DNA from: DATIKM01 sp035477595
GTDB lineage: Bacteria; Armatimonadota; Chthonomonadetes; Chthonomonadales; CAJBBX01
DNA: 29,781 bases
Direction of reading: 5' to 3'
NCBI GenBank assembly: GCA_035477595.1
Contig: DATIKM010000156.1
Location: forward strand, 1 to 29,781
Under the pieces are notes generated by a model. The model had not been told where the DNA came from, made no database searches, and was given only the letters and a program-made list of their open reading frames with translations. Positions 16,126 to 23,167 of the stretch are shown here, in pieces. Position numbers and translations under genes: made by a program. Every line of letters begins with the position of its first letter. The first letter of the stretch is position 1.

Positions 16126-17514
16126 ATGAAGACACGCATGTGGCTGGTCGGGGCTTCGCTGCTGGCAGTGCTGGCTACCGCCCCGGCGCACGCGAGGAAC
16201 TGGGCGGTCTCGCCATTCGGCACGCCCACGGGCGCAGGCACCTACGCGAGCCCGTTGGACCTGGCTACTGCCATCGGACCCGGTTCGCCGGTGAGGCCCG
16301 GCCACGCGATCTGGATGCGCGGCGGCGTGTACCGGGGCAACTTCCGCAGCGACCTCGTCGGCACCGGGACCGCGCCGATCGTTGTGCGCGCCTGGTGGCG
16401 GGAGCGGCCGCGAATCGATGGGACACTCCATGTCCACGGGTCGGACACGTGGTTCTGGGGGCTGGAGGTCTTCCAGTCCACACGCAACGTGCTGGAGCGG
16501 CGGACCGGGATCGAGGTGTTCGGACCGCGCACGAAGCTTATAAATTGCGTGGTGCGCGACACGGCGCAGGGCGTTGGCTTCTGGTCACGCGCCGTCGACG
16601 CCGAGATGCACGGCTGCATCATCTACCGCAACGGTTTCATTGATCCGACCACTGGCCGCGCGACTGGTCATGGCATCTACATGCAGAACGACACCGGGAC
16701 CATGCGGGTCAACGACTGCTTGGTGATCGATCAGGCCAGCTTCGGAATCCACGCGTACGGTCAGGCCGGGCAGGTCCGGAACATGACCTTCGAGCGCAAC
16801 GTCGTTGTCGGCAACGCATGGCTGGTTGGCGGGACCCGCAACCCTTCGACGAACATCGTGGTGGACCGCAACTTCACGTGGGGCTCAACGTTCCGCATGG
16901 GCTTCTGGGCGCAGGGCAACCGCGACCTGAGCTTTACGAACAACCTGTTCGTCAACAGGGCAGGCGACGCCATGCAGGTCAACAACAGCGACCACATGAC
17001 GATGATAGGCAACCGGCTCTACGCGGTGGGCGAGCGGGGCACGCCACTTATGTGGTCGCTCCCAGATCGCACCGATCCGCCTACGCCGCCGGCTGCGCTG
17101 AATCTGTCCGGCAACGTGTACAACCACATGGCGGGCGTGCTCACGATTGGCTTAGCCGGCTACGGATGGAAGACGCTGGAGTGGTGGCAGTCCTTTACCA
17201 ACTCGGATCGTGACTCGTCCGCGGTGCGCTACATCCCTGGAGGAGTGGAAACGCACCTGATCCCGAACCGGTTCGACCCGAGGCGCGCGCATCTCGTGGT
17301 CTACAACTGGTCCGGCGAGGGCACTGTTTCGTTCAACCCGGCGCAGGTCTTGCCGCGCGGCATGGCGTTCACGGTGCGGAACGCGTACAACTACCCCTCG
17401 ACCCCGGTCCTCACCGGCGTGGTGGACGGTAACCCGGTCGAGGTTCCGATTACCGGTTCGCGGACGGCTCCGGCCTTCGCGGTATTCGTCATCACCCGGG
17501 CGGGCTTCTTCTGA
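16126..17514 (+). CDS. Secreted right-handed parallel beta-helix protein
   Basis: A 462-residue exported protein with signal peptide MKTRMWLVGASLLAVLATAPAHA (1-23). The body has the repeated short strands of parallel beta-helices (pectate-lyase-like, DUF1565/NosD-like): IWMRGGVYRGNF, PIVVRAWWRERPRIDG, DTWFWGLEVF, IEVFGPRTKLINCVVRDT, AEMHGCIIYRNG, MRVNDCLVIDQASFGIHAYG, VRNMTFERNVVVGN, NIVVDRNFTWG, LSFTNNLFVNRAGDAMQVNN and MTMIGNRLYAVG, about ten rungs. A beta-sandwich-like C-terminus follows (HLVVYNWSGEGTVSFNPAQVL). No PEP-CTERM signal is present. Such folds bind or cleave polysaccharides; next to an exosortase and a Wzc it could modify or trim the exported polymer, but catalytic residues were not identified. 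GAGAGG lies eight bases before the ATG. Confidence 0.75.
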   Translation: MKTRMWLVGASLLAVLATAPAHARNWAVSPFGTPTGAGTYASPLDLATAIGPGSPVRPGHAIWMRGGVYRGNFRSDLVGTGTAPIVVRAWWRERPRIDGTLHVHGSDTWFWGLEVFQSTRNVLERRTGIEVFGPRTKLINCVVRDTAQGVGFWSRAVDAEMHGCIIYRNGFIDPTTGRATGHGIYMQNDTGTMRVNDCLVIDQASFGIHAYGQAGQVRNMTFERNVVVGNAWLVGGTRNPSTNIVVDRNFTWGSTFRMGFWAQGNRDLSFTNNLFVNRAGDAMQVNNSDHMTMIGNRLYAVGERGTPLMWSLPDRTDPPTPPAALNLSGNVYNHMAGVLTIGLAGYGWKTLEWWQSFTNSDRDSSAVRYIPGGVETHLIPNRFDPRRAHLVVYNWSGEGTVSFNPAQVLPRGMAFTVRNAYNYPSTPVLTGVVDGNPVEVPITGSRTAPAFAVFVITRAGFF

Positions 17515-17668
17515 GAAGCACGGCGGCGCATGTGGTGCAGCCGCTCGAATCGAGGAGAGACGAGAGGGGGCAGCGGTAGAGGGCATCGGGCGGGGCCCGT
17601 CCCCCCCTTCTCTCTCGCCTCCTGCCTGTGAAATCCCTCACTCACGTAGCCCCATCCCAGCCGCAAAT

Positions 17669-17701
17669 GCGGGCCGGCCCCTGGCCAGGGGGCCGGCCCG
17701 C
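17669..17701. terminator. Long hairpin between convergent genes
   Basis: A perfect 13-bp inverted repeat, GCGGGCCGGCCCC / GGGGCCGGCCCGC, with the seven-base loop TGGCCAG. It lies between the plus-strand beta-helix gene (ends 17514) and the minus-strand PEP-CTERM gene (ends 17740), so it can serve as a bidirectional terminator. No T-run is adjacent. The rest of this 225-base gap holds a C/T-rich stretch (17602-17625) and no gene. Confidence 0.65.
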
Positions 17702-17739
17702 GATGTGCGAGGAACTGCAGCAGTACGACTGTGTGGCGA

Positions 17740-18501
17740 CTAGTTCCGCGAGCGGCGGCGCAGGAGCGCAAGGGCGCCCAACCCCGCGAACGCCGCGAAC
17801 TGCAGAGCGCCGGCCTCGGGGATCACCATGAAGTTCCCCTGGAAGCGCGGGTTCATGTCCGACGGCGGCTCCTCCAGGGTGCCCTCGAAGACCCAGACGG
17901 CGCTACCGTAGCCGTGGCCAGGCCTGTGGTTGGCGAGAGCATCCGCCAGCCAGTAGTTCATCGCGATCACCGAACCCGCGTTACCGCTCGAGGCGGTCTG
18001 GTTGGTGAGCCAGAGCTGCCAGACAGCCATCTGCAGGCCGGCCGCCCACTGGCGGCCCTGGAGCGTGTGTGCGCCATGAGTGTAGGTGCCCAGGCCCTGG
18101 TACTTGCGAACCACGGGCAGCCATTCGTGCACCAGGTAGGCGACCTGGAACCGGTTCTCTTCGTTGATCCAGTCCGTCCCCACCACGTCCGTGATCCGCT
18201 TCACGTTGACCGGGCTACCCGATCCGTATAGCTCGCCGAGCTCGGAGCACAGGGACGCGACAGCGCGCAGGTTGCCATTCTCGTACAGCCGCGAGTTGAA
18301 GATGCCGGCAGAACCTCCGTAGGCCTGGCCGATAGCTAGGTACGGGTCGGTCTTGATTACCGATGCACCCGTGTCCAGGCCGTTCAGAAACGTTGGCGAC
18401 CCGGCCACGAAGCTGTAAGTAGCCTGTGCCGGCATGGCCAGAGCCAGCACCGCGAGCGCCGCGCCGGCTGCAAAGAGCCGGGTAAATCCCTTGACGTTCA
18501 A
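17740..18501 (-). CDS. PEP-CTERM-type surface protein with a thioester-domain-like Cys/Gln pattern
   Basis: A 253-residue exported protein. It has a signal peptide (1-27, MNVKGFTRLFAAGAALAVLALAMPAQA), a mature domain of about 200 residues, and the C-terminal sorting signal VIPEAGALQFAAFAGLGALALLRRRSRN: a PEP-like tripeptide (here Pro228-Glu-Ala230), a hydrophobic helix and a basic cluster. It is thus a likely exosortase substrate. The mature part contains one cysteine, Cys85 (VASLCSELGELY), and the motif GLQMAVWQLW with Gln157 and Trp161. This resembles the C...QxAxW signature of thioester domains in surface adhesins and in related PEP-CTERM proteins. The start is TTG at 18501, fixed by AAGGAG seven bases upstream and by the signal peptide following directly. 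A sigma-54 site lies 340 bases upstream, so the leader is long. Confidence 0.78.
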   Translation of the reverse strand: MNVKGFTRLFAAGAALAVLALAMPAQATYSFVAGSPTFLNGLDTGASVIKTDPYLAIGQAYGGSAGIFNSRLYENGNLRAVASLCSELGELYGSGSPVNVKRITDVVGTDWINEENRFQVAYLVHEWLPVVRKYQGLGTYTHGAHTLQGRQWAAGLQMAVWQLWLTNQTASSGNAGSVIAMNYWLADALANHRPGHGYGSAVWVFEGTLEEPPSDMNPRFQGNFMVIPEAGALQFAAFAGLGALALLRRRSRN

Positions 18502-18670
18502 CTCTGTTCTCCTTCTGGTTCCACTCGATTCCTGGGATGTTCCCCGCCAGAGCACGTGGTGGCGAGGGCCCAAGGACCCGTGAGGGGAAACGGTTGCGTG
18601 GACCGTCGAGAACCTCCGCCGTTCCTACCGCTTTGAACGGACTTCGCGGCCACTGATCAGATACGGTAGC

Positions 18671-18705
18671 TGCTCCTCCGTGCGACAGTTGCTTCTCCGT
18701 GCGAC
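18671..18705. repeat. Short tandem direct repeat in the PEP-CTERM gene leader
   Basis: TGCTCCTCCGTGCGAC (18671-18686) is repeated with one change as TGCTTCTCCGTGCGAC (18690-18705), a 19-base period. It lies within the predicted 330-base untranslated leader of the minus-strand PEP-CTERM gene, where it could form an RNA element or bind a regulator. No gene is seen between 18502 and 19022 on either strand. Confidence 0.5.
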
Positions 18706-18838
18706 GCTGCCCTGATTGCGCCGCCCAGACCAGTCTGCGCCGGGCACCTGTCGCCCACATCTGGCAGGGGCATGCGGCAGCACACCGGTCCACCCGCCCC
18801 GCCAGAGCATGGGCCGCGTAGCACTCTCATCCAATGGG

Positions 18839-18854
18839 TGCAAGAACCGTGCCA
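18839..18854 (-). promoter_or_regulatory. Sigma-54 (RpoN) promoter for the PEP-CTERM/thioester protein
   Basis: On the minus strand TGGCACGGTTCTTGCA is a full match to the RpoN consensus TGGCACG-N4-TTGCW, with GG and GC exactly ten bases apart. Transcription would start near 18828 and reach the PEP-CTERM gene (TTG 18501). Fourteen bases including its upstream flank (CGATGGGTGGCACG) are identical to the promoter at 10365-10378. Confidence 0.8.
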
Positions 18855-18890
18855 CCCATCGCGCCCGCCACCCCGTGCGCAATACCAGTT

Positions 18891-18985
18891 CGAGTGACGC
18901 GCGACCGGCAGGGGGCGACAGGTCTGAGGCGAGGGGCAATCCGCTGCACCTGACTCGGGCCCGTGGCTGACGCCGAGTGACGCGC
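18891..18985. repeat. Paired 12-base direct repeat upstream of the sigma-54 site; candidate enhancer
   Basis: CGAGTGACGCGC occurs at 18891-18902 and again at 18974-18985, 83 bases apart (close to eight helical turns). They lie about 40 and 125 bases upstream of the minus-strand sigma-54 site. The second copy overlaps the dyad GCGCA-T-TGCGC (18982-18992). Activators of RpoN promoters usually bind dyads 80-200 bases upstream, so these could be their sites; this is inference. Confidence 0.45.
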
Positions 18986-19022
18986 ATTGCGCTCTGCAAA
19001 GACCGGCCCCTCTCGCCCGACC

Positions 19023-20057
19023 CTACGGCTTGATCACCTCCACATAGCGGGCCACGAAGGACTGGATGCGCGCTTCCCTCTGGAACACCCGGAAGTCGGC
19101 CTCGATCTGCTCCTGATTCGCCGGAAGGCCCTTGAGCACCATCGCGCCCATCCGCGCCTCTTCCTTCACCTCTTCGAAGGGGCGCGTCGAGGCCGGCGTT
19201 TTGTCGAGGCACTGGATGATCCACCAGGCGCCCGCGAGCCTCACGGGACCGATCATCTGGCCGACCCGCAGACCGAAGATAGTGGACTCCATGCCCGGCA
19301 CGCGCGCGGAACGGGTCCGGCCTCTCCGCATGGGCGGCACGAGCCCATCGTTGTCCCTGCTCTGGTCCTTGCTGTACTTCTGGACCACCTCGGACCATGG
19401 CTCGCCACGCCGCAGCTCCGCGAGCGCCGACCTCCCGGCCGCCTCGGTTTGGGTGACGATCACCCGGATGCGCACCGTCTCGGGCGTGTGGAACCGCGCA
19501 TTGGGGTTCTTCGGGTCCGCGTTGGTGCGGTAGAAGCGACGCACCTCCTCGTCCGTCACGGTCACGCCCCGACCGATCACCTTCGCGCGGCACAGCTCCA
19601 CACGGATCTGCCTCTTGAGGTCGTCTCTGGTGAGCCCGATCGCGCTCATGGAGGCTGCGAAGTCCCTGTCCTTGCGCAACTGGTCGTACCGCGCCTGGAC
19701 CTCGGCATCCGTGGGCAGCAGGCCGTTCTTCTCGGCGAACTGCAACTGCAGCTCGTCGCCCACGAGCTGACGCGCCACCTGCGCGCCCGCGACCTGCTCC
19801 AGTCGCCGAAGGAACTGCTCGCGCGTGACCACACTGCCGTTGACCGCCAGGACCGCCCTGTCGTACCGCTGTTGGTAGCGCCAGCGCATGCCGAACACAC
19901 CGACGGCGACGCCGACCACGAAGACGGCGGTGAGGAGCACGATGCGCCACCGCCGCGAGCTGAAGCGCGCCGACAGAGCGGGCCTGGCCGCGCCGGGCGT
20001 GGGTTCGGCGCGGCGCGGCTGCCGCGGCGTCTTCGGTGCATCCGTTGTACTGCTCAT
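19023..20057 (-). CDS. Membrane-anchored parvulin-type peptidyl-prolyl isomerase (SurA/PrsA-like)
   Basis: A 344-residue protein. A basic, Pro-rich cytoplasmic tail (1-37) is followed by one membrane helix (about 38-57, WRIVLLTAVFVVGVAVGVFG). Next comes a SurA_N-like helical chaperone segment, AVLAVNGSVVTREQFLRRLEQ (68-88), typical of SurA/PrsA/PpiD proteins. A parvulin-like isomerase domain occupies about 190-295: VRIRVIVTQTEAAGRSALAELRRGEPWSEVVQKYSKD, then GMESTIFGLRVGQMIGPVRLAGAWWIIQCLDK, in which the FxLxxGxxSxPv pattern is recognisable. It should assist folding of exported proteins in the periplasm. The start is ATG with GGAGGAGGG about 12 bases upstream. It has its own sigma-54 promoter at 20193-20208 and reads toward the PEP-CTERM gene, for which it may be a dedicated chaperone. 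Confidence 0.83.
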   Translation of the reverse strand: MSSTTDAPKTPRQPRRAEPTPGAARPALSARFSSRRWRIVLLTAVFVVGVAVGVFGMRWRYQQRYDRAVLAVNGSVVTREQFLRRLEQVAGAQVARQLVGDELQLQFAEKNGLLPTDAEVQARYDQLRKDRDFAASMSAIGLTRDDLKRQIRVELCRAKVIGRGVTVTDEEVRRFYRTNADPKNPNARFHTPETVRIRVIVTQTEAAGRSALAELRRGEPWSEVVQKYSKDQSRDNDGLVPPMRRGRTRSARVPGMESTIFGLRVGQMIGPVRLAGAWWIIQCLDKTPASTRPFEEVKEEARMGAMVLKGLPANQEQIEADFRVFQREARIQSFVARYVEVIKP

Positions 20058-20192
20058 CTGCGTGCCAGACCCTCCTCCGGGTGCGTGCGGCGCTGCTGTG
20101 CGCCAAGGCTCCGCCCGTGCGTCACGGTGGCGTCGTTCCCTCGCGGGCGCCTCGGCTCCTGCACGCGTGCGTCCGCTCCCGGAAACGATCGT

Positions 20193-20208
20193 TGCACACC
20201 GCGTGCCA
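20193..20208 (-). promoter_or_regulatory. Sigma-54 (RpoN) promoter for the prolyl isomerase
   Basis: On the minus strand TGGCACGCGGTGTGCA has the invariant GG and GC ten bases apart and differs from the RpoN consensus at one position in the -12 element. The predicted start near 20182 gives a leader of about 125 bases. The remainder of the 337-base gap (20058-20394) holds no gene; a palindrome CGGACGTCCG (20228-20237) lies just upstream. Confidence 0.7.
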
Positions 20209-20394
20209 TGCGGGCCCGCAGGGGGTCCGGACGTCCGAACTCACCCGGAAGCCCCGCAACGCAGCGGAGCGTGATCGGCCGAGGCGCCCCCCCCGCTCAT
20301 ACGGCACAGGGTACCATAGCCGCAGGTTACCATGGCGTGCAGGCGGCCCGCGTGCGAGCGCGGCGCGGCGCCCGAGGACAGTGAGGATTGCAGG

Positions 20395-21279
20395 ATGGGC
20401 ATCCTTCGATCAATTGGAACGTGCGCTGCGCTGGTGCGGCGCGAGGGACTGCGGGGCTGGGGCCGCGCCCTGCGCCGGCTGCCGCAGTTGCCGCGCTTCC
20501 TGCGCTGGCATGCACTTCCTCCCGGCTCGGAGGTCGAATGCCTCCTCGAAGGAAGGCTCCGGATGCGCCTGAGCGCGGCGGACAACTCGATCGCCCGGCG
20601 CATCTTCACAACGGGCGCCTTCGAGCCGCGGTTACTGGCGTTCATGCGGGCGAGCGTCACGCCCGGCGCCGTCGCCGTGGACGTCGGCGCCAACGTCGGC
20701 GTTCACACTCTCACGCTGGCCGAGAGCGTGGGGCCCGGCGGCTCGGTCCACGCCTTCGAACCGAGCGCCGCGTATGACCGGCTGACCGCCAACCTGCGAC
20801 TGAACGGGCTCGACGGGCGGGTCCGCGCCAACCGGGCCGCGGTCGGCGCCGCGCCCGGCTCCCTCGCCCTGCGGGAGTGCGAGCAGGGCTACGAGGCGTT
20901 CACATCCGCCGGGCGACCGCTCGCGCACGCGAAGGTGACGGGCGCGACCTTCGACGTGCCGATGGTCACGCTCGACCGCTACCTCGAGGAGCACGGCGTG
21001 TCGTCGGTCGACTTCCTCAAGGTGGACGTCGAGGGGTACGAGGTCGAAGTGCTGCGGGGCGCGCGAGGGCTTCTTGGGCGACGCGCGGTGCGGCGCATCA
21101 TGCTGGAGGTCAGCGACCCCCTGCTGGAGGGCTGCGGGGCTTCCGCGGGCGAGATGTTCGAGCTCCTGCACGCGGCCGGCTACAGCACGTGTCTGCTCGA
21201 CGCCGCCACCGGCAAGCTCGAGGCCTGCCCCGCCCCGCGTGCGACCGTCGACAGCACGCTGGTCGCCATGGCGCCCTGA
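20395..21279 (+). CDS. FkbM-family SAM-dependent methyltransferase
   Basis: This 294-residue protein carries the FkbM-family landmarks. The SAM-binding motif is VAVDVGANVGVHTLTLAE (about 93-110), followed by VHAFEPSAAYDRLTANLRLNG, then VPMVTLDRYLEE and the diagnostic FLKVDVEGYEVEVLRGA, and near the end IMLEVSDPLL. FkbM enzymes O-methylate hydroxyl groups, and in polysaccharide loci they methylate sugar residues, often as a cap that affects chain termination. An N-terminal extension of about 60 residues (LRGWGRALRRLPQLPRFL) precedes the catalytic domain. The ATG at 20395 has GAGGA about eight bases before it. It is divergent from the prolyl isomerase gene. The acceptor sugar is unknown. Confidence 0.85.
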   Translation: MGILRSIGTCAALVRREGLRGWGRALRRLPQLPRFLRWHALPPGSEVECLLEGRLRMRLSAADNSIARRIFTTGAFEPRLLAFMRASVTPGAVAVDVGANVGVHTLTLAESVGPGGSVHAFEPSAAYDRLTANLRLNGLDGRVRANRAAVGAAPGSLALRECEQGYEAFTSAGRPLAHAKVTGATFDVPMVTLDRYLEEHGVSSVDFLKVDVEGYEVEVLRGARGLLGRRAVRRIMLEVSDPLLEGCGASAGEMFELLHAAGYSTCLLDAATGKLEACPAPRATVDSTLVAMAP

Positions 21280-21620
21280 GAGGGCGCGCGCTTCGGCCTC
21301 GCCGCCCCGGCGCGCGGAGTCTGGCAGCGTCGCGCGAGACGGTGAGGATCGGCGCCCGATCTACCGATGATGCGTGAGTGGGAAGGACGGCGCCCGCGAC
21401 GCGCAGAGCGGGGCGGCCAGCCGGAGTGCTCCGCGGTCGACCGTCCTGCCTCTCCCACGCGGCCGCGAGCCGCCGTCCGCGCAAACCTCAGAGCCTGGCG
21501 CCCCCGGCCAGGCGCGAATGGACGCGGCGGCGCGGCGCACGTCCGCGAACCAGCCCGGCGTCCCGCGCGGGGCCATCCGCCCCGTTAAGGGTGCGCGGAG
21601 GTTGGCGGAGGCGGGCGGGG
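21280..21620. other. Non-coding stretch upstream of the ABC exporter
   Basis: No convincing gene is seen in the 548 bases from the FkbM gene to the ABC permease ATG. The stretch contains the inverted repeat GCCTGGC-GCCCCCG-GCCAGGC near 21492-21514, about 110-130 bases upstream of the sigma-54 site at 21621. This could be an activator site or a hairpin. Confidence 0.4.
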
Positions 21621-21636
21621 TGGCACGCTTCGTGCA
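21621..21636 (+). promoter_or_regulatory. Sigma-54 (RpoN) promoter for the ABC exporter operon
   Basis: TGGCACGCTTCGTGCA has GG and GC exactly ten bases apart and differs from the site at 10372 by a single base in the spacer. The expected start is near 21648, about 180 bases before the permease ATG. Transcription could continue through the Wzt, FrhB-like, pyruvyl transferase and glycosyltransferase genes. Confidence 0.75.
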
Positions 21637-21827
21637 CCGAAGGGAAGGTGGCGCTGGCCGCGTGTGTGGAATAACGCGGTTGGGCGCGCCATAGCGTCCG
21701 AAGCCCGCCTTCCGGCTAAGTGGTAGCGCTGGAGGGTTTTTGCGTGCCTGCGCTCCCGGTTGGCATCGCGGCGACGCGATGTAATCGAGAGTGCTGCGGC
21801 CTGCGTGGAGGGGGTAGCCGGTCCAGC

Positions 21828-22691
21828 ATGACATCGAAGGCGAACACCAGCGACGGCGAGTGGACATCCGTCATCCGGCCAGAGGCGGGGTGGTTCAACC
21901 TGCGCCTGCGGCAGCTCTGGCGTTACCGCGACCTCGTGCTGCTCTTCGTCCGGCGCGACTTCGTGGCAGTCTACAAACAGACCATCCTCGGGCCGACATG
22001 GCACGTGATCCAGCCACTGCTCACCACCATTACCTTCACGGTCATCTTCGGCAATATCGCCAGACTGCCCACCGACGGCCTTCCGACGTTCCTCTTCTAC
22101 ATGGCCGGAACCGTGGTGTGGGGCTACTTCGCGCACTGCATTACCCACACCGCCAACACCTTTGTGGCGAACGCTCCCATCTTCGGCAAGGTCTACTTCC
22201 CGCGACTCGTCATCCCGGTCTCGGTGGTCATCTCGACCCTGATCTCCTTCGCCATCCAGTTCGTGTTCTTCCTGTGCTTCGTGGCGTTCTTCGCCGCGCG
22301 GGGCGCGGACATCCGGCTGAACGCGTGGGCGCTGCTCACCCCGGTCCTCCTGCTGATGATGGCAGCGCTCGGACTCGGCATCGGGATCATCGTCTCGGCG
22401 ATGACCACGAAGTACCGCGACCTGCGGCAGTTGGTGGCCTTTGGCGTGCAGCTCTTCATGTACGCCACGCCGGTGATCTACCCGCTTTCCTCCGTGCCGG
22501 ACCGCTACCGCCCGCTCATCGAGTGGAACCCGATGACGCCGATCGTCGAGACCTTCCGGCACGCCTTCCTGGGCGCCGGAGCGGTGAGCGGCACGCACCT
22601 GCTGGTGAGCGGCGCCACCGCCGCCGCCATCCTGTTCGTTGGCATCCTTCTCTTCACCCGCGTGGAGAGAACGTTCATGGACACGGTGTAG
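21828..22691 (+). CDS. ABC-2-type polysaccharide export permease (Wzm-like)
   Basis: A 287-residue membrane protein with about six hydrophobic segments and the ABC-2 transporter landmarks of O-antigen/teichoic-acid exporters. The amphipathic N-terminus is followed by LRQLWRYRDLVLLFVRRDFVAVYKQTILGPTWHVIQPLL, the classic start of Wzm/TagG/KpsM-like permeases. ITFTVIFGNIARLPTDG, YRDLRQLVAFGVQLFMYATPVIYPLS and WNPMTPIVETFRHAFLG follow. It forms the channel through which a lipid-linked glycan crosses the inner membrane, powered by the ATPase encoded downstream. The ATG at 21828 matches the usual family N-terminus; GGAGGGGG lies about 14 bases before it, which is rather far. An earlier in-frame start (21720) would add 36 untypical residues. 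Confidence 0.92.
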   Translation: MTSKANTSDGEWTSVIRPEAGWFNLRLRQLWRYRDLVLLFVRRDFVAVYKQTILGPTWHVIQPLLTTITFTVIFGNIARLPTDGLPTFLFYMAGTVVWGYFAHCITHTANTFVANAPIFGKVYFPRLVIPVSVVISTLISFAIQFVFFLCFVAFFAARGADIRLNAWALLTPVLLLMMAALGLGIGIIVSAMTTKYRDLRQLVAFGVQLFMYATPVIYPLSSVPDRYRPLIEWNPMTPIVETFRHAFLGAGAVSGTHLLVSGATAAAILFVGILLFTRVERTFMDTV

Positions 22692-22707
22692 GTGAGAGGA
22701 GAGAGGG

Positions 22708-23076
22708 TGGCTTTGGCGCGAGAAGCTCGATGTGTTGCACAAGGCGATGGGATGGACCAGAGGGGTCTACGGGGCGAGCGCGGGGTTCCCGGCGGAGGAG
22801 CGGTTCGGGCTGACGGCGCAGTTGCGGCGGGCCGCCGTGTCGGCGTCGTCCAATGCTGCGGAGGGCGAGGGCCGAAGCACGCATGCGGAGGCGGTCAGGT
22901 TCCTGGAGATCGCCCACGGGTCCCTGGTGGAGGCCTTCTGCTAACTACGGCGTGCGAACTGCCAGGGCTGGCGCCCGCCCGACCGTCACGAGGCCCTGCG
23001 CCGGTCGGCGGAGGAGGTGGCGCGCATGTTGAGCGGTCTCCGCGCAACGCGCCAGGAGGCGAGCACGACCCGATGA
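22708..23076 (+). pseudogene. Broken four-helix-bundle (S23-like, 23S rRNA IVS-type) protein gene
   Basis: The reading WREKLDVLHKAMGWTRGVYGASAGFPAEERFGLTAQLRRAAVSASSNAAEGEGRS is the hallmark of the four helix bundle / S23 family, and FLEIAHGSLVEA follows. A TAA at 22942-22944 then interrupts it. In a neighbouring frame LLTTACELPGLAPARPS continues the expected helix, and in the original frame EALRRSAEEVARMLSGLR, the normal last helix, runs to TGA at 23074. Two compensating frameshifts or equivalent damage are therefore likely. No ATG in frame lies at the expected start; the first usable codons are GTG 22732 and TTG 22735. Family function is unknown; members often occur as stray insertions. It separates the permease and ATPase genes of one exporter. 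Confidence 0.65.
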
Positions 23077-23137
23077 ACCCGATGGCTAACGGCGCCAAAC
23101 GACCAACGAGCAGATGGGCTTTGGCGAGCCCCATCGG

Positions 23138-23162
23138 CCTCTCGCCTCTCGCCTCTCGCCTC
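23138..23162. repeat. Heptamer tandem repeat before the Wzt start codon
   Basis: CCTCTCG is repeated three times in a row with a partial fourth copy (CCTC), ending five bases before the ATG at 23168. It occupies the place where a ribosome site would be expected, and none is visible. Copy number changes would alter the leader, or the frame of an ATG at 23114. Confidence 0.7.
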
Positions 23163-23167
23163 ATGCC

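Noticed and set aside
21280..21827. Possible tRNA, small RNA gene or CRISPR in the largest gaps
   Set aside because: No cloverleaf, no regularly spaced repeats and no conserved RNA motif was recognised here or elsewhere in the window.
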